Assembly (NCBI GenBank): GCA_001465935.1
Contig: LNKV01000025.1
Span: forward strand, 701,609 to 765,608
Origin: Clarireedia homoeocarpa
Taxonomy: Eukaryota > Ascomycota > Leotiomycetes > Helotiales > Rutstroemiaceae
Direction: 5' to 3'
Length of the DNA: 64,000 nucleotides
Under the pieces are notes generated by a model, which saw only the letters and a list, made by a program, of their open reading frames with translations, ran no database searches and was not told the origin of the DNA. Numbering within the stretch: position 1 is the first letter of the stretch; every line of letters starts with the position of its first letter. The translations under genes and the position numbers were made by a program. Of this stretch, positions 1 to 12,500 are shown piece by piece.

Positions 1-1089
1 CACATGCTTGGTATGCACGGCTCTGCATACGCAAACTTGGCTATGCAAGAGGCCGATCTCATTATCGCTCTCGGTGCTCGATTTGATGATCGTGTGACTG
101 GAAACGTCACAAAGTTCGCCCCACAAGCCAAGGCCGCAGCTGCTGAAGGCCGTGGTGGTATTGTTCATTTTGAAATCATGCCCAAGAACATCAACAAAGT
201 CGTTCAAGCAACAGAAGCTGTCGAGGGTGACGTGGCTGCAAACCTTGCTCAACTTCTCCCTGGTGTAGAAATCAGATCCATGTCTGAGCGAAAAGAATGG
301 TTCGACAAGATCAAGTTCTGGAAGGAGAAATTCCCTTTGTCTGCTTATGCAAGAGCTGAAAGATCTGGTCTCATCAAGCCACAAACTTTGATTGAAGAGC
401 TCTCGAACCTGACAGCCAACCGAAAAGATGAGACAATTATTTCTACTGGTGTCGGTCAACATCAAATGTGGACCGCACAGCACTTCCGTTGGAGATACCC
501 AAGAACAATGATCACATCTGGTGGACTCGGCACCATGGGCTTTGGTCTACCCGCTGCAATTGGTGCCAAGGTGGCCCGCCCTGATGCCCTTGTCATTGAT
601 ATTGACGGTGATGCTTCTTTCAACATGACTCTTACTGAGCTTTCCACCGCTGCTCAATTCAATATTGGCGTCAAGGTGATCGTTCTTAATAACGAGGAAC
701 AAGGCATGGTCACACAATGGCAAAACATCTTTTATGAGGATAGATATGCACACACCCACAGTGTCAACCCTGACTTCATGAAGTTGGCAGATGCGATGGG
801 TGTTCAACATAGAAGATGTATCAAGCCAGATGATGTGAAGGATGCTTTGACTTGGTTGATTGAGAGTGATGGTCCGGCATTGTTGGAAGTTGTCACAGAT
901 AAGAAGGTACCTGTTTTACCGATGGTACCGGGTGGAAGTGCTTTACATGAATTCCTGGTTTATGATGAAGGTTCGTTATGCTCTATGGATGCTTTGATGT
1001 ATTTGTGACTCGTGCTAACATATCAAACAGCCAAAGACAAGGAAAGAAGAAAGTTGATGAAAGAGAGGACTGGCGGCAAACACGAGTAA
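1..1089 (+). CDS. ILV2: acetolactate synthase catalytic subunit, C-terminal part
   Basis: Mitochondrial acetohydroxyacid synthase, the thiamine-diphosphate enzyme that starts valine, leucine and isoleucine synthesis. The 5' part lies outside the window. What remains is the end of the middle domain (ALGARFDDRVTGN) and the whole ThDP-binding C-terminal domain. The cofactor signature is visible as IDGDASFNM followed about 20 residues on by VIVLNN, and GGLGTMGFGLPAAIGA precedes it. The tryptophan of the herbicide-binding segment GMVTQWQ is present (codon 718-720), the sensitive wild-type state. A last intron at 971-1030 is inferred: uninterrupted reading gives an unrelated tail and a stop at 1008, whereas splicing gives AKDKERRKLMKERTGGKHE and a stop at 1087-1089, like the usual fungal Ilv2 end. 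Identification is firm. The short last exon is inferred. Confidence 0.95.
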
Positions 1090-4000
1090 TTGCCATGCAT
1101 CTCATTCTCTTATGATTAGGGTTTTCAACAATTACACTACGACACTTGAAACGTACTTTCTTCGGATTTATCTTCATTTAGGGCGCATCATCTGCTGAGG
1201 GAATGGATCAAGTAAAAGTTCTTTTATTCTTTTATTTTTTTGCTCCTTTGAGCTTTTCTTGTTGGTTTCGATTCGGTTTGAGCATGGTCTGGCGGGAAAA
1301 GTTAAGTCGTTGTGTCCGCGGCTATTTAGCATAGGAGTAGGTTTGAGTGATGGATAGTGAGCGGGTGGGTGAAGATGACACTGGAATGCGAGATCCGTGG
1401 ATGGTAGAAGAAGAACACAACCGGGGCAATGTTATATAAGAAATGATCTGGGCCGCCCAAATTGGGGCAGGTCTGGTCGTGCGCGGGATAAGAACCTGCG
1501 AGGTGTATATAAGTCAAAGTAGGTACCAGGACATTAATGATGTGGGCTGGTGGATATAGTCGGAGGCATATGAATGAATATGAATGCAATAAGATACAAA
1601 TACATCGGATGATATATGTCCTTCACTATCGCTTGGAGTGTCTTTGCTATTGTGATCAATTCGATTTTCTTACATGCTCCATGGTGACACTGTGTCCTAG
1701 ATCTTGATTGCTTTCTCACCACGCGGTACGAATTATTAGTAATTTGAGGAAGGAGGGCGGCCATGCATGTGAGTATCTCCTTACTACAAGTGAGGTCGAG
1801 TGCGGGAATGAAGATTGATACTCTGCCCTCTGCGGATGTTATCTCACCGGGATACTCTAATCAAATCCCGCCAATATATTATAATATAATACATCCTTTT
1901 CCAAATTTTTACCTTTCAACACACACACCAAGTAGCTTTGTTGCATCAGTAGGTAGGTGTGGTGTCCTAACTATCCGATTCACTTCAGATCTCTGATTTA
2001 TCGGGTTCTTATTATAGTAACCATGTCATATAAGTTGTTTGATTAAGTTATGCAAAGCGAAAGTTAAATACTAAGAACTAATATATATATATATACATTT
2101 GCTAGATTAGAGATCTCAAAAGTAAGTGGGTTGGTTGGTCGGTTAGTTGGTATGTTTAATGGTGGTTGTATGTCCTGTTGTTATTATTCTAGCGACTCTG
2201 GGAATGTTTTGCAGGGTGGTGTGCGGGGCTTTTTATATGTGGATAGGGTTGGAGGATCGGATTCGGCTTGTTGCGTGTCGTGTTGGGTGTGAGTGAGTGA
2301 GTGCATAGTGAGTGAATTTGATGCGGGAGATGCTTGGTGGTGGTGGAATGGTGTGGTTTGGGGGAGTGAATGGGTTGGGTTGGGTTGGGTTAGGTTGAGT
2401 GAGTGGAAGGAAAAATGGAGGAAGAAGCGATGGATTAAGGTGAAGAGGCAGCGGAGGGGAGATAGGGGTTTGAGTTGGTGTGAGAGTGAGGAGTGAGGGT
2501 GGTAGTGACAGTGGACGTTAGGGGTCAGGAAGAAGTAAGGAATACAGCGAATGGGTATCTTTAACTTGAAGCTAAGACTTGGGTGCTGCGGAGGTAGAAT
2601 GAGGAGAAAGAGGAGGAAATCATCCACAGGTCGTGGGAATGAGAGTGGGGAGATGGCAGATCAAAGTGCAGTCTGATATTTTCTAAAGGCAAACCATGGA
2701 GTGACAGAAATTCATATTGTAGTCTTTAATCAAGTCTTGTCACACGGATTGGGGTCGTGGAGATTGTCTGGGTGGCCTGGGGGAAACAGGAGGACGAGTG
2801 ATTCGTGAAGGGGAAGGTGTAAATTTTTGCAAGAATAGAAAGAGCTGTTTTGAAGTAGACGGGCCTAATATAACTCATATTGATACCCGGATTAAAGCTC
2901 TCAGTGGACTACTTGGCCATGGGATACATTGAGGTTGATTTTAATGAGTTGGGTGCGTGGTTTTATGAATCTCTTGCATGCAATAGAGGCTGGCGCTGAC
3001 CATCTCAACCTTCATCTAACGCTGGCATAAGCATCTTTTACACTTTTTATATCGACGGCTTCTGAAACTTGGAACACTTGCACCGGCGCATATAGAGCCC
3101 ACATAAATACCGACATCTTCTGTATGCAGAGCCAATGCCATTTATATTCTGGAAAGGTTTCCATGATTTTCGGTCCCAGATATTGAAATTCTTGCTGCCT
3201 TGCGCGCAAGGCGAGAATGATGAACCCCACCTTTTCGCACAACATCTAGTTCGTAGTTCTTGAAATCCTGTCGTGAACATGTAAAGTTCCAGGTCGTAGG
3301 TGGCAATGGATCGCACGGTAATTCACCATAGTAAGCCAAGACCTTCCAATATACATCATGCGTCTGAGGGCCTCGCTACTCAAATGCACCAAGCTCCCTA
3401 TCTACTGTACACTACTTATGCGCACCATGTGGCAACTAAAAGTCACACTGAAATAAGCTTCTCGCCTGGGCCCCTAATTTAGTATAGGTGTAACTCGCTA
3501 CAAACGGAATAGCATTGTCTGAGAGTGGTATTTTCGTCTGGATTATTGTACATCCTCGCATTCAGGCTAACGCAGAAACTTCGAACTTTCGAGCTTCCAG
3601 CTATGTTAGAGGCGTGTCAGTAGATGGAATGCGCTCTGGCTGACTTGTGGAAGTCTTTGATAGCAGTTTGGCTTTTCTTCCCTCACTTTGTTGGTATTGA
3701 AAGTCGCCACTGCCTGTGGCTGATGAGTCCAAAGCGATAGGGTGGGCTTGCGGTAAGATAACTATTGAGTAAAAGGTTTGGATTAAGGTATGAAAGTGCG
3801 AGAGCGGTTCCTTATTTACGATGAGATCGCTAACATCTTTCGCACAGTATCTAGACTTTATTGGTCTGCGGTGCGATAGCCTGTTGCCGTCATCCACCCA
3901 ATCCAACGTTGTAAACGCATGGCATGCATGGATGGTTGCATGGCGGAGAGCCAACGTCGCATCTAATCGAGATCGGATATGATGTTCTTTCTGATGCGGT

Positions 4001-7000
4001 GACTATAGAGACTTAGATATACGATCAACGAAGAATTGGGCCGAATGCAAAAAAGTGGCGTGATGATTCGCCACAGTCATAAGGGATCTTCAACTTACAT
4101 TCTCACAGGGCCCAAATGATCGGCGTGGAGATGTCCAGTGTTGGAAATCTTATCGTGCTGTCAGAGGGTTCGCTTGTGATACCATCCCGAACGGAAAAGA
4201 GCACGGTCGTCTAGAGTTGCAATACGTAGATCACTCGGTCCATCGGTACAAAGCTTAACCTACTTCGCATCGTTCTCGCCGGTAAGAACATGGAGATTCG
4301 TTACAAGCTCAGCTGAGAATTATGTAATGCGGATTATGATGCATGGAAAAATGTCGGGTAATCTCCATACAAAAAGTTTTCTCAAAGACACATTTACACA
4401 TCTCGGGATGATCGACATCTGAAAGCTCCACGCACTTATAAAAAAATCCTGAGATGAGCTTCCTTCTGCGAGCTGCCTGGTTTAAAATGGTTATCAAGAC
4501 CAGCCCTTTCCTCTTTCGAAAGGTAGGCCGAAGTCCAAAGACATGTCGATCTGCTCAAGACCAGTGTGAGCCATTTACTATGACGCGTCCGGAGAGACTT
4601 GGTCCTGTAGCATCCCTGTAATGGTCATTGTGGCAGAACTCCTCGAACTACTCGAGGTTTCGGAGGAGCGCCATGGTATCGTCTCATGCAAAGTAGTTCA
4701 AAATAGTCGCCGCGTCGGGAAGGCGCGCAAGTTAGTGGCGTGCGGGAAGTTTGAGCTCAACGCTTGATGCCGCCAGAAATATGGGACGGAAAAGTAGCGG
4801 GAAGGGTAAACCAGGTTGACGGAATAACAAGGTTTTTTCAGCAGCGTCTGAGACTTCCGAGTTGCTGCGGCTTGTTTCTTCCAAGGTTAATTATGTTTTT
4901 GAAGAGGCCCCGTATCTTGTGGGAATGTCAACCCGTTAAAAGCAATTACAGTAGTGGCTTGGGGGAGAATCTGGTAGCGAATCCGACACCTGAACCACCT
5001 CATCAAAAAGATGTTTTTGGCAGATCATCTTGTCTTGGATGTATCTAGACCTGTGAAGAAATGCGTCATGAGGAGCCTTCTCGAAGCCATGTGCCATTTC
5101 CCTCGTGCTGCCTCCAGTACTCTGTATAGGGGCTCAAAGGGGCACAGTTTCCATAGCTAGTATATCCAGTGCGAGCGACTTTGCCGTGACTCGCTGCACA
5201 CCGCTTCAAACAATCGAAAGCGTTTGTGTCTTGCATCAATAACGGTGAATTTTAGATAGGTTCCGGATGACAACCCAAACCCCGTTTTGACAATTGATTT
5301 TTGTCGAGAGCAACGAGAATTACTAAGTCAGCTACAGTAAGCCCGGTTGGTAGCACTACAGCACTAAGGACACAGGAATTTTTTTCCGGGAACGTTGCAT
5401 TAGATTCTTAGTAGCTACTTATGTACAGTACAAGAAAAAAAGAATATCCGAGGGCCCCTTCATCTCACGGCCTCCCGTGATTGATCAGGAAGTTTGGCAA
5501 GCCGATCGGAAAAACTAAATTCAAAAGAAAGCATTGGCTCCCATTTCTCAAGCAGTTTCTACATAAGTACATGGTGCTAACTCTTACTATTACAGCATAT
5601 TCACGGTAAGCTATGCAATCTCACGAATGCCTCCTTATGTCATTTCTAGGTGGCATTAGACCAAGGCAGTAGGCGCCAACTTGCAAGTAAAGGCTAATGA
5701 AAGACTGCCGAGAATGCCATATCCTACTTTCGGCGGGACGCTGCGACAGTCAAGAGTGAAGGCTCTCATTGAAAAGGTAGTAACTACTCGGTAGTAGCAA
5801 AGAAATTCCAGACAGGACATCCAGCTAGCTTAACACTGCAACCTAGGCTCGCAAATCCTGCCCAAGGTAGCAGATATAGTGACCGTCGTTGAACAGCTGG
5901 ATACCTAACTCACAGTTAACCAACGTAGAACAGAGTATTGCCATACAATATAACATACGATATCTCGTAGGTACGGGAGCATCTGACGCAAATTACCTCA
6001 ACGTCCGACTCTCTAGACATGTAGGGATTCCGCAGATTAATCTTATTTGGAAAGCATAGAATGCATGTAGTGGACTAAAACGACAAAAAATGACAAGATT
6101 CATTTATTCTTTTTTCACAAAGAGTAAGTTGGCGACATCATTATCATCATTATCAGGCTAGATTTGATTGTCTGGGAGATGAAGTGGTCCTTTCATAACG
6201 GAGCTGGTGGAGGTTAGCGAAAGTTTGATGCTTATTTTCAAGCGAGCGCTCATCTGGTTGGTCCAGACGCTGGCTCGGGGTGGAATTTGTTGATCCTGCC
6301 TTGTGTTTCAAAGAGACAAGATTTGACGACCACCGATGAACGATCTAGTCAACATCGAATCAGAACTCGTTAATGAAAACCCTAAGGAGGTAAATCATAC
6401 TTGCAAGGAAGCAAGGTACGAGATGGTACAGTAAGTGGCCTCCGTAAAATCAATACCAGCCAAGCACTCACGTACCTAAACAGATCTTGGTGCACAAAAA
6501 GTACGGACCTACTCTGTATGAAGATAGAAAAGGCTAATCAGTCCTTTCATTCCTTATCCCGGATCGGCTCGTTCGCTCCAAGTGGATGTAACTACTTGCA
6601 AGGAGGGGAGCCATGCAATTCCACACGAGCCTTGATGCCTCCAGAGTTTAGATCCCTACTCCCTGCAATCCTTATACTTGTAGTCAATCAACAATGCGCT
6701 TCGAGAAGCCCCTCTGGCCAACGAACGCACAGCTAGCAGTATGTATTGTACCACACAAATCAGCCATGTTGATACTCCAAGAGTCACGCAACGCCACGGG
6801 GACCTGTTACCAGCATTCCTAAACGGGACAAACCTTCGGCCAACTCAAATTCACTCCATCCAACTTCTCTTGGCAGACATAAGCTACTGCTGCTGCTGCT
6901 TCTTTATGGCCCTACCGAGCTTCTCTCCCCCAGCGCAGAAAAATAAATAAAAAATAAAATCTCCGTTGATTAGACTCCACTACAATCTCAGCCCCAGGCT

Positions 7001-7877
7001 TCGGGATCCAGAACCTAGCAGGATATCAACTGTGCCTACCACTGGCCACAGTGAGCCGGCGATACAGAACCTTACTAGCATGCATCTGCTTCATTCACGC
7101 ACACCATTGTAGAGTGGCACTGCCCTTTCGGAAAGAGCTTCACTACTTTCAGGCTACGAAACGATCCAGAACCTGCATCACTGGTCATTCTCAGGGATAA
7201 CGTTCTTACTCTATCTAGGCATCCTGAGTCAAAAGGGTAGAAAAAAATTCCCAGCCCGCCCCACCATCTATGCTGTTTGTAATATCGGTCCTCCACCACC
7301 AACCCCTGTCCACATATCATTCTGCACAAACAATTTGAACTCAGCGACTTTTTCGTTGCCTGCTACGTCTGCTGATATTACTACATATCTACTGGGCGTT
7401 TAGTGGACCGTACTTTTACACCTGCTTCTTTGAGCTTTCGACTGGTCAATCTTGCTCTTCTTTCTGACAAGCACACGACTTTTCTTGTACACACCAACAT
7501 TCTCTCCCTGAAGATCGTCCCTGCAGTCCAGCAGCGGTTCGTCAACTCCCAGATCTAGAGTTATTGCTCGTAGCCCTGTGATTCGCAAACCCTGATCCAG
7601 CTCCATAGTTCCACACATCACTGCCTTTCCGAGTCCCGGACTCATCTGGAGTATCCGATATTCACGGGTGAGCCCAGACACTCTATTACTACACTACCAC
7701 CGGCTTGCAAATATGGGTATTAAGTGTGGGGGTTGAATTTTGTTCTACATAAAAGTTCGCATTCCCATTTACCAACAACACCTTACTGTCCCTTGCTGTT
7801 ATCTCTTTAAAGGTGCTTCTTTTTACCTTGAATTCTATTCATGTTCTCTTGGTTGCAGTAAATGCCTCTATCCCGAG
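1090..7877. other. 6.8 kb gene-poor region
   Basis: No gene that I can support. Open frames here are short, overlap in several frames and lack recognisable motifs. Visible contents: an AT run (2081-2095), a G-rich stretch on the plus strand at about 2200-2640 with TGGGT pentamers, and scattered A/T-rich DNA. The last 500 bases are probably promoter and 5' leader of the next gene. A candidate leader intron lies at 7813-7858 (GTGCTT...TTGCAG). A degraded gene at about 3010-3340 on the minus strand is possible, because two frames read fairly protein-like there, but I cannot name it. Confidence 0.5.
2371..2400. repeat. TGGGT pentamer array
   Basis: Six consecutive pentamers: TGGGT four times, then TAGGT and TGAGT. 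They sit inside a G-rich, C-poor stretch of the plus strand. They are not the TTAGGG telomere unit. Confidence 0.8.
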
Positions 7878-9520
7878 ATGTTACTCACGATTAAACAACC
7901 AGTTCACCACGGCCATAAGTCCTTCCATGACTATTCACCTCCAACACCACCACACAGCTCTCGTTTCCCCCCGGCGGTCGCAACGACAAGCTCTACTGTC
8001 TCTTCTATTCAGTCCCCCTCACAACCACTTCCTCCCCTGACGGTCACCAAATCAACGACACGACAAATGTCGGCCCCTCATCGCTTGCCTCCGCCAGCGG
8101 CAATGTCATTACCTCAGCCTTCACAACAATCACAAACGATAGCACCGTTGAACCCGTCAGTTTCTCAACTACAATTACCGAACCCGCCTCAGCAGTGGCA
8201 AGGTGCAGAAGAATCTATGAGAAACTGGCTCCAGGCCAGGGCTGAAGAAGATAAACGGAAGCAAGAAGAGGAGAAAACGAGGCAAGAATCACTAAAGTTG
8301 GAGCAAAGGAAGATAGAACAAGAAATGCTTCGGACTTCATTAACTGGAGGAATTCCTCCATATATGATTCCCATGGTCTTTGCTGGTATGGGTGGTGGAA
8401 ACTTAGCAGCTGCTAGCCTAGAATGGGCTCAGCACTATATGGCACAAGCTCATCAACTACAACAACAGCAAGCGCAGCAGCAGCAGTTGGCAAGCGGGCA
8501 ACAAGCTTCGCCAGAGCAAATGCAAAGAAGGGACTCTCGCACGACATTTCATGGTCAACAGCATCCAGCATCGTCCATAACTCTCCCATCGACACCGATC
8601 GGTCCTTCCGGATCACAGCAATCGACGGTATTTCTTCCTAGTTACCAAATGTCGCCGGCATCAAGAGCTAGGCAAAGTACCCATGGGCAAAGCTCACTAG
8701 CTAGGTCTACAGCAACCTCCCAGCTCCCAAGGTTAAATACAGGAGAAATGATCATTCAACCACCTCCACCTCCGGCTCCTCCTGGAATGCAAATCCTACC
8801 CGGACAACCTGGCCACCCATTAGCCCAATCGCAAACAGCTCAGCAGCAAGAACCGCAATCTTCACCTTCAATATACTTCCACCACTGGCAACCACCCACA
8901 TCACAAGCAGGTACGAGCAGCACAAATCAGCCTCCAGAGCATTCAGGCAAGCATTTTTAGTTTGGTCTTTGCGATTTGTTGTGCTAATTAGTAGACTAGA
9001 CCACGCCTCTTCGCCGAAGAAAAGGAAAGCTACAGGCCCGCAACAACCAGCACCACCACCTACTTCTCAACCACAGTACACATCACCTTCCTTTTCGCAA
9101 ACAGGCTCATCCGTCTCGAATACCCCATCGAGCCGACGACGTGGGCACTCAAGAAATCGCAGCGATCTTTCAGCTCGGGCCAACGACATCTATGGTAAAC
9201 CGTCGAGCCGCCATCGTCATACTGAGAGTGGTTTCAGTACTCAGAGTCTAACATCACCAGTCCATTCACAGGCGCAGGACCAGGGACCATCAGCTGCAGA
9301 ACCACGCAGGCATTCAGGGGCTGGTTCGAACACTGTCTCATCCATACTTGAGCACAGCGATACGCGACCAAGAGCTCAATCTCAATCCCAAACCCAACAA
9401 AGCCAGCCTCATCGAGACCGGATGTACTCTGGAGCTCCGGAAATTGGACGTGAAGAAAGGCCTGCAGCGGAAAGTGAAGATGCACGACGTTTGGGGAAGC
9501 GAAATGATGGAAGAAATTAG
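7878..9520 (+). CDS. Gln/Pro-rich coiled-coil protein, unknown function
   Basis: Not recognised. Two exons, 7878-8946 and 9000-9520, give 529 residues. The first ATG that suits the frame is at 7878; an upstream extension has no ATG and looks like leader. The intron 8947-8999 starts with GCAAGC, so it is a GC-AG intron. Phase 1 joining gives S-D-H-A-S-S-P-K-K-R-K, a basic nuclear-localisation-like patch at about residues 361-366. Residues 1-105 are Pro/Ser/Thr-rich. About 111-160 is a strongly charged helix rich in E, K, Q and R, a likely coiled coil. A hydrophobic Gly/Met stretch and poly-Gln follow. The second half is disordered, with poly-Pro and Ser/Gln-rich sequence. This composition suits a transcriptional co-regulator or nuclear scaffold, which is only inference. 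It lies alone between two long gene-poor regions. Confidence 0.7.
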
Positions 9521-12500
9521 AACCGTTTCAGAGAGCTGCCGATCAATTGCCTAGATGAAGAAGCATTCGCCTGAGAAACCTCTACGGACACAACCGTCAC
9601 CACGAGTCTACCCGCCAGACATTAGTCTTACATTCTTACCTCGTCTATTTCATCTGCGCAAAAATAGTATGAGCGTCCTATTTTGCCTTCTGTTCAGTTC
9701 TTATCTTGAAGATTTAAAAGATACCCTATTTATTACGCGCGTTTTATGTTTTATATATTATTCTTTCTGCGCATCTTTCTTGTTCACAATTCTATATTCT
9801 GTATATTATCTTTTATTTTTCGCTGGCAGAGAGTTTCCCTTCATGTATTATTATTTCATGGCGCTTTGCATCAGCTGGTGCTTATCTTATCTTTTCTTTT
9901 TTTACCCCAAGCTTTCAGTGCCTATAGCGCACTCTTTTTCTTTTCCTTGGCTATTAGAAATAGCAAGGCTGGACTATGTATATATTTTAACCCCATGGTG
10001 GGCATCCATCATCCCTTTTGGGCAGGTATATAAGGTAGCGAACGAACTTAGAGAGCTCATAGGCGGGCAAATAGGTAGCATCACAGACATCGGGGTGTAC
10101 GTTGAATCATTTGGAACAACGAATTCGTACAGATGAACGATCCTGGACGAGAAAGGGCAGCATCGAATCAACCAAGCAATTTCTCGCAAAATCCTTCGTT
10201 CCCATTCCCAGAAAGTTCCAGTAGGCGCCAAAAGATGTTGTGCTTATTTTCCCAACTTTGTGCGTCATGCACTTGACACACATACATACTCATACTCTTC
10301 TTTTTTCGAATTTCCTCAGTCAGCCACAAAGTACTGTACGCGTACGGCACACTTGATATCCCTGTTTCGTGGATCGGGTAGAGATTCTGGAAAAGGAAAA
10401 ATCAAAATAACCTTGTATTATAAGAGCCGCAAATATTGAGTCCGATACGTGTTTCAGGGAGCAAAATACGGGTATTTTGCTCGAGCTCTTGGATGCAGCA
10501 TTCGTTACCGAACCGCGGTCAGCAAGAAGATGCTAGGAAAGCAGGGGAGGGTGGTGCTTATAGAGTGTATGTTAAGGTTTTTGTTACATTACATTGTGCA
10601 ATTACGGATTGGATGAACGTGCGAAATCTGGCGAAAAGAGACGATACAGCGTTAGAAAGAAACTTGGTACTGCAGGATGGCTAGCTAGCCAGGTTAGGAT
10701 ATGCTACATAGCTATCTACGAGTATGTACGTAGGTGAGAAAGGGGTTATTCTACGTAAAGTAGCCATGGTAACTACCAGCAGCGTCCGTACTCTGCACTC
10801 GAGTGGGATAACATAGATTAGAAGAGGGGTAGACGATAAGCAGCGGGACCGCTCAACCGTCCAATCTGGATCGTGGTCTGGAATCTTGCCTCTTGGCTCC
10901 TACTCTTCGCCAATTTAAGACCCAGTAAGTCTTACGCTCAACAGGGATCCACACCATTTCGTGCATCGTGGAACGTTCACATTTCGGGATGCTACCATGT
11001 CACATGTGCCCAGTTTAGGAGATCTGTTACCAGAGTTGATCTGTCAACGTTTGTTTTCGTTATGCAGCTCTAGAAATCAACAAGGCATTGTTCAGCATAG
11101 CGGCGTGGACGCTTGATTATGGCGTTGTCCCTCGGATTTGGATTCTGACCAAGATCAAATCATACAATCACACGCTGTCTAGTCCACCTCCGTAACATTA
11201 CCTCCATTGTCATCAGAAAAGCATGTCAGGCTGTCAGCAAACAATCCCAACAAAGTCCCGACGCGTCAAAAGTACAATGTACACGTCTTATTCTGTACAA
11301 GGTGCTGTATCAAATAGAGTGAGAATCACACAAATCATCAAGCCACAGTGATTATTCAGTAGCCATTCGATTCCATTTGGGAAATCACGCATCACATTGA
11401 AACCGAACAGACTGAAGGTCTCCTTCTTTCCAGATTTCGAAATCTGGCACGCTCAACGGAGATGATCCGAGAAATTGGGTTCATATGCATACCACATCAC
11501 GGGACAGGGCTGCCCGTACCCTTGTCCTTTGTTCTGTGCTAGGGTGAGATTAGATTGTGGGATTACCCGATTTGTGGGATTCGGCGTCCGGGGTGCGTTT
11601 CAGGTTGAGTGAAGATACATCTTATTTGGGTAAGCTGTGAATTGAATGTACTTTCCTTTTAATATATTTCTTTGATTGCGGTTGCGTATATGAAATGAAA
11701 ATATTATACTAGCTGTGCAGTAGCTGCAGGTACGAGCGGGATAGAAAAAGGAAATTAAAATGCTTCTTTTTTCTTCACGAATGTCGTATTGAGACGCTTC
11801 TAATCACGAGGTTGGGTTCAAAAGGAAATTTCTTCACAAATAGGTTCTATGGTTGACGCCGGGTGTTGTACCTTACCTATTTTAGGCAGAACAAAATCTA
11901 CGGCAGCCATGAGATCGATGGATTAGACTTGAAGATATCGACATACATATCGAGACGAGAAAGTTACTTCTTGGTATCCGAAAGCAATTTGCAGCCGCAC
12001 AATCAAACCCATATTACAGATGTCACCAGTAAGCCTGAGGTCACAGCGGACGATGCCGGGACAAACGAACAAATAAATTTGGATTTGTCATCGATCCAAC
12101 GTTGAAGAACCGTCAGAAACACCCTCTCCGAGAGCTATAACTGCCTAGTGTTCAGTGATGACACCACCGAATCACCCTTCTCCATCAGCGGCCGGTGACA
12201 TACCTTCCTAATCCGTAACTCGCCGATCGGAGAGGGTTCGACGTCCGATTTGCATTACATGTAACAACGCCGATGAGCGACGACCTTGACAACTCCAATT
12301 GAAAAGTTGTCACCGTAGTCTTTCGGATCCCTCTATACCTGGGGATGCCTCCTCATCACAACTATCAAGAAAGGAGAAATAAGCGAGCCCCTTTCCCCCT
12401 CTGTCAGTTATTTCCCCATCATATCATCCCATATACTTGAGGTACGTTATCCATCCCATCTCGGGACTTCTCAACCCCAAGAAACATAAACATCTACCTC

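Noticed and set aside
2366..2400. Telomere-like or interstitial telomeric repeat
   Set aside because: Unit is TGGGT, not TTAGGG, and the tract is only 30 bp within ordinary sequence.
2184..2627. 147-codon minus-strand Pro/His/Ser/Leu frame
   Set aside because: Low-complexity C/T tract; composition explains the open frame.
9555..10136. 193-codon hydrophobic open frame on the plus strand
   Set aside because: T-rich 3' flank of the preceding gene; Phe/Leu/Tyr content follows base composition and no domain is visible.
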